DNA of 15,063 nucleotides from REDI01 sp038123735. Its GTDB lineage: Bacteria; Myxococcota_A; UBA796; GCA-2862545. The notes below the pieces were generated by a model, which was given only the letters and a program-made list of their open reading frames with translations, searched no databases and was not told the origin of the DNA. The stretch covers positions 1 through 15,063 of the forward strand of contig JAYPAP010000093.1 of NCBI GenBank assembly GCA_038123735.1. The letters are read 5' to 3'. Positions within the stretch are counted from its first letter, which is position 1. Each line of letters starts with the position of its first letter. Position numbers and translations under genes: made by a program. Below are positions 1 to 5,415 of the stretch, piece by piece.

Positions 1-646
1 CAGTTAAGGCGTCCCAAGGCAGTGTATCGACCGAGCGACATGGCTCATCGCACCGCAGCCCCTTCAGCTGCTTAGGCCCGAGGTTACCTTCCCGATCCAC
101 AACCTCAAACCCGCCGGATGATACGGAGACCACCGCATCGTACGCCCGAGCATCCAGCTCCAGCATGCCGCCTTCGACCTGCGACGGAACCCAACTCTCC
201 CGAGCGTTGGATGGCTCGGTCATAAACAGGATCTGCCCCATCCCTCCGAATCTCAGACTCTCAACGACCGGAACCAACGTCCCCACGGGAACGCGCCCAT
301 CGAGCGCGAGCACCCCGAGCATCGTACCCTTCGCTCCTTTCATCCTGCGGTCTGCGACCTTGGCTATCGCCCGTTCATAGACCGGTATCAACACGCCATC
401 CGTCGGCCGTTCATTCGGTATTCCGGCGGCTAACACCTGTACGGGCTCGCCATCGACCGAGATCCCGTCCCAGCGAACCTCCACCAGCACGGCTGGCATA
501 CCGCCGACCCGGCCATATCGGACCCCGGCAGCTGGGAATGCTTGGGCAGATTCAACCGACGGAAGTGCGATTGCGCCAGTCTCCACGGGGGCCGCCTGCG
601 CCTGGAGCGCAATGCTCGCCATCAACATCGTCGCACACCACCGCAT
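1..646 (-). CDS. Secreted ExbD/TolR-like domain protein (3' end outside the window)
   Basis: Minus-strand frame read by hand from an ATG at 644-646, open without a stop for at least 215 codons to the window edge, so the C-terminus is missing. A GGAGG sits 4 nt before the start. The N-terminus (MRWCATMLMASIALQAQA, then APVE) looks like a cleavable Sec signal peptide. Residues about 25-145 resemble the periplasmic domain of ExbD/TolR: a GAIALPS segment, then VLVEVRWDGISVDGE, a long helix-like stretch, ALDGRVPVGTLVPVVESLR, and a final GQILFMTEP strand. A second, weaker copy seems to begin near residue 165 (AYDAVVSVSSGGFEVV). Normal ExbD has an N-terminal membrane anchor; here a signal peptide replaces it, so the protein is probably soluble in the periplasm. 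It starts 19 nt after the aldolase gene stop, so the two are likely co-transcribed. Family assignment is by fold pattern only. Confidence 0.7.
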   Translation of the reverse strand, partial: MRWCATMLMASIALQAQAAPVETGAIALPSVESAQAFPAAGVRYGRVGGMPAVLVEVRWDGISVDGEPVQVLAAGIPNERPTDGVLIPVYERAIAKVADRRMKGAKGTMLGVLALDGRVPVGTLVPVVESLRFGGMGQILFMTEPSNARESWVPSQVEGGMLELDARAYDAVVSVSSGGFEVVDREGNLGPKQLKGLRCDEPCRSVDTLPWDALT

Positions 647-665
647 CCCGCCTCCGAACCGCCTC

Positions 666-1703
666 TTAAGGCCTGCCATACTCGTCATCATCCCGAATAG
701 GCACGTGGTGTCTCGCCATCGGTCGGTCCGACATAAGTTCATCGTAAAACTCAGTAATATCGTAGGGATTATCGGTACGCATATGGCGAATGGCCTGCCG
801 CGGGTGCCGGTTGAGCCAGCCCGTGATCGCATATGCCGGATGGTAGCCCCAGCGGATCTCGTCTCGCATCTCCGCGAATCGCTCGAGCAACGGGAAGAGT
901 GCCCGCGGGTCGTGGGAGTCATCATCCAGATACATCAACAAGAGCTCCAGGGGACAGTTGCCGGCACCACGCCCCATACCAAACACCGTAGCGTCTGCGG
1001 TATTCGCGCCTTCTTCGATCGCGATGATCGTATTCGCAAACGCCACGCCTTGGTTGTTGTGGAGGTGAACGCCAACCCGCTGATCAGACCGCAACCAATT
1101 CTTGTATTTTCGGATGAGGTACCTGAGATGGTGCGGGTACAAGGAACCGAAGGAGTCCACGACAGAAACGTCTTGCACTCTGCTTTTTCGGAGAACATCT
1201 AGAAATTGGTCGACCTCTTGCGGCGTATTTGTGCTCACCGCCATCACATTGATGTGGGCCTCGTAGCCGGCATCCATCACCGCATGGGCCAAGTCCACGG
1301 CTTCTACAATGTCCTTGCCATAGGTGGCGATCCGCAAGATATCGACGACGCTATCCTCCGCAGGCCGCAGGTCCTTCGGGGTAAAACGTCCCATGTCCAA
1401 CATGCACGAGATCCGCACGTCCACGTCTGAGGCAACCGCGCGTAAGTCGTCCTCATCGCAGAACCGCCACGGACCCATCTCTGTCCGGTCATAGACCCCT
1501 TCAGACGTCTGGTATCCGACTTCCACAACGTCGACCCCAGCCGCGGCCAGGCACTGAACGGTGTCCCGCACGAGCCCTAGGTCGAAACGCCACCCATTCG
1601 TACACCCGCCATCGCGAATCGTGCAGTCCAGAACTTGAACATCACGACGACGATCGGTCATCAACCCATCAGGGCAGCAGCGAACGCGGTAATCCAGACC
1701 CAT
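666..1703 (-). CDS. DRE-TIM metallolyase (HMG-CoA lyase-like aldolase domain protein)
   Basis: 345 residues; ATG at 1703 preceded by AGGAGG with 5 nt spacing, which favours this start over the internal Met15. The TIM-barrel aldolase family shared by HMG-CoA lyase, 4-hydroxy-2-oxovalerate aldolase and isopropylmalate synthase is indicated by LDCTIRDGG (25-33, catalytic Arg30 and metal ligand Asp31), the H-x-H metal pair in GVHLHNN (His213, His215), and GMGRGAGNCPLE (Asn249 as the usual last ligand). It is shorter than isopropylmalate or homocitrate synthases and lacks their C-terminal regulatory domain, so a stand-alone lyase/aldolase acting on a 2-oxo or 3-hydroxy acid is most likely. The 'RDGG-x-x-N-x-W' variant is typical of uncharacterised aldolase-like proteins often seen in polysaccharide or specialised-metabolite loci. 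It lies 104 nt downstream of lysAC on the same strand. The substrate cannot be read from sequence. Confidence 0.88.
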   Translation of the reverse strand: MGLDYRVRCCPDGLMTDRRRDVQVLDCTIRDGGCTNGWRFDLGLVRDTVQCLAAAGVDVVEVGYQTSEGVYDRTEMGPWRFCDEDDLRAVASDVDVRISCMLDMGRFTPKDLRPAEDSVVDILRIATYGKDIVEAVDLAHAVMDAGYEAHINVMAVSTNTPQEVDQFLDVLRKSRVQDVSVVDSFGSLYPHHLRYLIRKYKNWLRSDQRVGVHLHNNQGVAFANTIIAIEEGANTADATVFGMGRGAGNCPLELLLMYLDDDSHDPRALFPLLERFAEMRDEIRWGYHPAYAITGWLNRHPRQAIRHMRTDNPYDITEFYDELMSDRPMARHHVPIRDDDEYGRP

Positions 1704-1784
1704 CGCACCCTCCTCGCTCTAGGTAGTCCAACCGTAGACACCGTTCGACCCGAAGCGTCGGGGTGCAGCGGAACATGTCACCCA

Positions 1785-1804
1785 GACCACCAAGCACGGT
1801 GGTC
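1785..1804 (-). other. Hairpin just after the lysAC stop codon
   Basis: Perfect 7-bp inverted repeat (GACCACC ... GGTGGTC) with a 6-nt loop, starting 3 nt beyond the lysAC TGA in the lysAC-aldolase gap. No T-run follows on the minus strand, so it is not a canonical intrinsic terminator. It could be a partial terminator, an mRNA 3'-end stabiliser, or chance. Confidence 0.35.
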
Positions 1805-1807
1805 GCC

Positions 1808-4396
1808 TCAGTCCAGTACGACTTCGCGCGCGGGCTCACGGAGGTTGTACTGGCTGGACATCGACCGCCCATAGGCACCCGTCACATCCACCAATAGGAC
1901 GTCGCCTTCGCTTGGACGTGCAAGAAGACGGTCGCGCCCCAAGGTATCCGCCGACTCGCAAATGGGCCCAACTACGGTCACCACCTCATCCGGCTCCTCC
2001 CGGAGCTTGGAGAGGTTCACGATGTCGTGCCAAGCACCGTATAGCGCCGGCCGAATGAGCGAGTTCATACCAGTTTCTACGCCCACATACTGAATATTGG
2101 ACTTCGTCTTTCGCTGAGTGACTCGAGCCAACAGCACGCCGGCGAGCGCGACGAGGAAACGACCGGGCTCAATCCAGATTGCCAGCCGTGGATGTGCGGC
2201 TTTGACCTTCTCAAGGCCGCGACGGACGCCTTCCAAATCGAGTGCACTCTGACCGGGGCGCTCCGGCACGCCGAGTCCACCACCGAGGTCTAGGTACTCA
2301 AGGTCTGGGAATTGTGCTCCCACCCGCGTCAAGATCGCCGCCATTTCTGACCAATGGCCGGGGGTGAGGATGCCGCTTCCCGCGTGTGCGTGGAGTCCGA
2401 CAACCTTGACATCGTGCTGCGCTGCCAAGGCGTTCACCTCGGGAAGGTCTACCTCTGAAATACCAAACTTAGACCTCGCACCTGCCGTTCGAACATGATC
2501 GTGGTGCCCCTTCCCTGTGCCCGGATCCACGCGGACCTGGATGCTCTGGCCAGCAAATACCTCGGGCCAGGAACGCAGCGGATGGAGCGCATCGAGACCC
2601 ACCCGGACCCCATGGGCGAATCCAGCCTCATATTCCGCCCTCGATGCAAAGTTTGGGGTGAACAGAATGTGCTGGGGGTCAAGATCGGGAATCGTCTGCA
2701 GCACGCGCTCGATCTCGCCGATAGAGACGCACTCAAAGCCCACACCAGCGGCATGTAGTCGCTTGATGATCTCTGGATGAGGGTTGGCCTTGACCGCATA
2801 CAAAACGCGATCAACCGGGTCGAGGCTTGTCAGAGCTCGGGCAGCCCAGTCCACCGTTGGACCATGGATGACGTACGTGGGCCCAGCCGCAGCGAGGGAC
2901 AGCAGGCGCTTCTGATCCTCCTGCCACCACCGAGTTCGAGCCTCAACCTGAGCCTCATCGACCTGCTTCTCGGTGAGCGAGCTCCACGACGGGCCGAGGC
3001 GATCGTCGCTATTACCCTCAAACATGAGCGAATGAAGGGTGCTGACCAGCCGCTCCGCCTGACCTTCGTCGACCACGACGGTGAGGTTCAGATCCGACGC
3101 TGCCTGAGTGACCAAGTGCACCTGGTGCTCCTCAAAGGCCTCAAATGCGGGTCCAAGACGATGCAGCATGGCTCGGATGTTTCGCCCCACCACACTCACG
3201 GCCGAACACGGACCGATCGTCCGTGCCTCACAGATCGACGACAGGTCATTCAGGAGACCTGTCAGGCTCGCTTCATCTCGATTGGCCGACGAGGCATCTA
3301 GCGACACTGTCACGTTGGTCTCGCTTGTGGAGACCAGGTCCACCGAGAGCCCCTGCCGCTCAAAGCAAGCGAATACATTGGCTAGGAAGCCCACTTGTTG
3401 CCACATGCCCACCGTGTCCATACGCACGAGCGTGACTCCACGCTTGGCGCTCACCGCATGCACTGCTGGCCCACCGTGACTGACGGCGCCGATCTCCGTC
3501 CCAGGCCACTCAGGATGCGGAGTGCACCGGATATGCAGTGGAATACCATGCTTTGCGAGAGGAGCGATGCAGCGTGGATGGAGGACCTTGGCGCCCATCG
3601 TCGCGAGCTCCTGAGCCTCGTCATATCCAAGCTGACGAATGAGTCGGGCGTGGGGGATCCGACGCGGGTCGGCCGTGAACATCCCAGGCACGTCGGTCCA
3701 GATCTCACACCGTATCGCGCCGATCTTTGCGGCAAATAGGGCGGCAGAAGTATCCGAGCCACCGCGGCCCAGAAGAGCGGTGTCCCCCTCCGTGGTTCGG
3801 GCGATAAACCCTTGAGTCACGACAACCGACGGCTCCGCGTTCAGGCGTTGTGCCAGGGCAGGATCGAATGCGTCATCAAGCTGGGCCTCGAGGTAGCGAG
3901 CAGCAGTGGAGTGCCCCACGATCGTTCGGGTCTGAAGAACCTCTCTGGCATCCACGAGAGTCGCAGCTACCCCCAATTGATTTAGGGCCTGCGCGCCGAT
4001 CCGCGTGGAGATCAACTCGCCCGCCGACAAGATCCGTGCATGCTGCTTCGGACTCACTTCGCCAAGCAGCGCGCAGCCGAGCAGCAGTCGCTCCAAATCT
4101 GCGAAAATACCACCGGCAACCTCGTCTAGATCGACACCCAGGTCTGAGGCGAGGCGCTGATTCGCATCCCGAATCTTGCCCAACACTTCGCGAAACCCAG
4201 CCTCAGAGCCTCCAACTGCCCGTTGAATAGCCAATTCCAGCATATTGCTGACTTGAGAGACCGCGGAACAAACGAGAAGTGGGCGTTCGCCCGCCTCCTG
4301 ACACTGCGCCACCCGGTCCGCAATCGTCGACCAGCGCTCCACAGAAGATACGCTTGTACCACCAAACTTAAGAACCACCCATGGTTGCCCGCTCAC
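1808..4396 (-). CDS. lysAC: Bifunctional aspartate kinase / diaminopimelate decarboxylase
   Basis: 862 residues, GTG start at 4394-4396 with GGGAGG 4 nt upstream. The N-terminal half is an aspartokinase: KFGGTSV at 10-16, GRGGSDTSA at 210-218, EIWTDVPGMFTADPR at 231-245, followed by two ACT-like segments (about 320-385 and 395-460) where lysine or threonine feedback would bind. After a linker (about 465-495) comes a PLP fold-III decarboxylase: YAVKANPHP with the PLP lysine K536, HAHAGSG at 669-675, the glycine-rich DLGGGLG at 703-709, EPGR at 743-746, CESAD at 813-817 and GAYGRSMSSQYN at 840-851. The two domains catalyse the first (aspartate to aspartyl phosphate) and last (meso-DAP to lysine) steps of the DAP pathway in the cytoplasm. 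The same fusion, of similar length, is known from Xanthomonas/Xylella. All key residues I can place are present. No lysine riboswitch is evident upstream, so feedback is probably through the ACT domains. Confidence 0.96.
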   Translation of the reverse strand: MSGQPWVVLKFGGTSVSSVERWSTIADRVAQCQEAGERPLLVCSAVSQVSNMLELAIQRAVGGSEAGFREVLGKIRDANQRLASDLGVDLDEVAGGIFADLERLLLGCALLGEVSPKQHARILSAGELISTRIGAQALNQLGVAATLVDAREVLQTRTIVGHSTAARYLEAQLDDAFDPALAQRLNAEPSVVVTQGFIARTTEGDTALLGRGGSDTSAALFAAKIGAIRCEIWTDVPGMFTADPRRIPHARLIRQLGYDEAQELATMGAKVLHPRCIAPLAKHGIPLHIRCTPHPEWPGTEIGAVSHGGPAVHAVSAKRGVTLVRMDTVGMWQQVGFLANVFACFERQGLSVDLVSTSETNVTVSLDASSANRDEASLTGLLNDLSSICEARTIGPCSAVSVVGRNIRAMLHRLGPAFEAFEEHQVHLVTQAASDLNLTVVVDEGQAERLVSTLHSLMFEGNSDDRLGPSWSSLTEKQVDEAQVEARTRWWQEDQKRLLSLAAAGPTYVIHGPTVDWAARALTSLDPVDRVLYAVKANPHPEIIKRLHAAGVGFECVSIGEIERVLQTIPDLDPQHILFTPNFASRAEYEAGFAHGVRVGLDALHPLRSWPEVFAGQSIQVRVDPGTGKGHHDHVRTAGARSKFGISEVDLPEVNALAAQHDVKVVGLHAHAGSGILTPGHWSEMAAILTRVGAQFPDLEYLDLGGGLGVPERPGQSALDLEGVRRGLEKVKAAHPRLAIWIEPGRFLVALAGVLLARVTQRKTKSNIQYVGVETGMNSLIRPALYGAWHDIVNLSKLREEPDEVVTVVGPICESADTLGRDRLLARPSEGDVLLVDVTGAYGRSMSSQYNLREPAREVVLD

Positions 4397-4545
4397 CTGG
4401 CCTCCCGCCTTTCGGCTGGCGTTAACTGGCTATCGGGCGATGGGGTACGCCATTCCTGTCGATTGCGGTGGCGTAGGGGGGGCGAAGCCCACTTCACTTC
4501 TTGTTGATTCTATGACGCGAAATACTGGCGCAAGTCCAGGCGAAC

Positions 4546-4556
4546 GCGGTATGCTT
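4546..4556 (+). promoter_or_regulatory. Possible -10 region (GCGGTATGCTT) before the selenoprotein gene
   Basis: In the 176-bp divergent gap, TATGCT at 4550-4555 lies 17 nt before the ATG at 4573 and resembles a sigma-70 -10 box. No good -35 is seen at 16-18 bp. The same 11-mer recurs at 15033-15043 beyond the last gene, also in a position where a promoter would be expected. Weak evidence. The rest of 4397-4572 shows no clear operator or riboswitch. Confidence 0.25.
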
Positions 4557-4572
4557 TTTCTCCGGAGGAACC

Positions 4573-5286
4573 ATGCGTAGCATTTTATTCACGCTACCCC
4601 TCGCTTTGGTTGGTTGCGCCGTTGATGTCGATGTCCCTGTTGACATCGATGGCGACGGTCTGATCGGCCCAGAAGAGGTGGCAGCAAACACCGATCCGAA
4701 CAACCCCGATTCCGACGGCGACGGCCACTCGGACGGTGTGGAGTGGGACAAGGGCTTCGACCCGAACGACCCTCTCAGCTACCCCTACACCGGCGACTAC
4801 ATGGTCGACAGCGACTGTCGAGACGAGCTGCCCAGCAATGAGGGTAACGATGTCGGCAACCTCACCAATATGTTCGCTGGACTCGACCAGTACGGCGACA
4901 ACGTCAAGAGTTGGGACTTCTGTCGAAAGACGATCCTGATCGAATCCGGTGCCTTCACGTGAGGCCCCTGCCGCTCTGCGGCACCAGGGCTGGAAGCCCT
5001 GATGGACGAGATGGGACGCGACAAGTTCATTGCGATCGCAGCATGGTCTGATGGCGGCAGCGCCCCCACGGACCCGGAGTCTGGCTTCGAAAATCGCGTA
5101 GAAGAGTTCGCCAACGTAAACGGGTTGACCTTCCCCAACCTAGACCTCAGCCTCGGCGGTAGGTTCGAGCGTAACGGTGGTATTCCTACCTTCGTGCTCA
5201 TGGGGCCAGGCCACAAGCTCCTGATGGTCGACGAAGGCAAGCCTTCAACCGAGCAAATCCAGGCAGCTATCGACGGCACCTGGTAG
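4573..5286 (+). CDS. Selenocysteine-containing thioredoxin/redoxin-like lipoprotein with DxDGDG calcium motifs
   Basis: 237 residues if the TGA at 4960-4962 is read as selenocysteine (U130). The ATG has GGAGG 4 nt upstream. A lipobox (LVGC, Cys15) predicts a lipoprotein, and Ala at +2 favours the outer membrane. Residues 24-66 carry DIDGDGLIGPEE and DSDGDGHSDGVEW, thrombospondin type-3/EF-hand-like calcium loops. The redoxin domain runs from about 92 to 237: a DQYGDNVKSWDF strand-turn, TILIESGAFT-U-GPC (UxxC, resolving Cys133), and GGIPTFVLM with the cis-proline P205. The frame is identical before and after the TGA, and the redoxin fold needs both halves. Extra cysteines are C82 and C117. Expected role: envelope disulfide or peroxide chemistry. 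Ordinary gene calling would split it into a 129-residue protein ending at 4962 and a 94-residue one starting at 5002. The alternative is a nonsense mutation of a Cys codon (TGC to TGA) in a pseudogene, less likely given the intact downstream half and the hairpins after the TGA. Confidence 0.87.
4963..5004 (+). promoter_or_regulatory. Candidate bacterial SECIS: two adjacent hairpins after the UGA
   Basis: Bacterial SECIS elements lie within the coding sequence right after the UGA. Two non-overlapping hairpins are visible. The first, 4969-4983, is a perfect 6-bp stem (TGCCGC/GCGGCA) with a 3-nt TCT loop. The second, 4985-5001, is a perfect 7-bp stem (CAGGGCT/AGCCCTG) with a GGA loop that begins 30 nt after the UGA; two further pairs are possible beyond a C-A mismatch. 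The second fits the general bacterial pattern as I recall it (apical loop roughly 16-37 nt downstream, G in the first two loop positions). It is not the E. coli fdhF structure, as expected since SelB recognition differs between lineages. Confidence 0.65.
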
Positions 5287-5304
5287 AACACCCCTCACTT
5301 TGAG

Positions 5305-5338
5305 AGCCGCCCGGCCCTATGGCCCGGCGGCTTTTTTG
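5305..5338 (+). terminator. Intrinsic terminator after the selenoprotein gene
   Basis: Stem AGCCGCC/GGCGGCT (7 bp), a single C-C mismatch, then GGCC/GGCC (4 bp) closing a CTAT loop, immediately followed by six T. It begins 18 nt after the TAG stop. It marks the end of the selenoprotein transcript and separates it from the symporter gene, which is itself evidence that the downstream half (4963-5286) belongs to the transcribed gene. Confidence 0.92.
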
Positions 5339-5361
5339 TTGGGCGGCGAAGCCGGACAAAA

Positions 5362-5373
5362 CGTGGTACCACG
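5362..5373. promoter_or_regulatory. 12-bp perfect palindrome upstream of the symporter gene
   Basis: CGTGGTACCACG lies 42 nt before the preferred symporter start at 5416, within a short intergenic stretch. It could be an operator half-site pair, with CGGACA at 5353-5358 as a poor -35-like hexamer, but no matching -10 is clear. Palindromes of this length occur a few times by chance in 15 kb. Confidence 0.25.
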
Positions 5374-5415
5374 CCCGCCACGAGTCCGTAACGCTTCGTA
5401 CACAAAGGAATGCGC

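Noticed and set aside
2495..3739. Several plus-strand open frames over lysAC
   Set aside because: They are antisense shadows of a long gene with clear motifs and have no recognisable domains.
4397..4572. Lysine riboswitch upstream of lysAC
   Set aside because: The gap is only 176 bp and shared with a divergent gene; I see none of the paired helices expected of the lysine aptamer.
4960..4962. TGA as a plain nonsense mutation in a pseudogene
   Set aside because: The only disruption falls at the catalytic Cys position of a redoxin site, the rest of the frame is intact, hairpins follow, and a strong terminator lies after the full-length end. Not excluded without the sel genes.
5002..5286. Separate 94-residue gene starting at ATG 5002
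   Set aside because: It lacks its own Shine-Dalgarno, begins in mid-domain, and is in exactly the same frame as the lipoprotein upstream; it is the second half of the selenoprotein gene.
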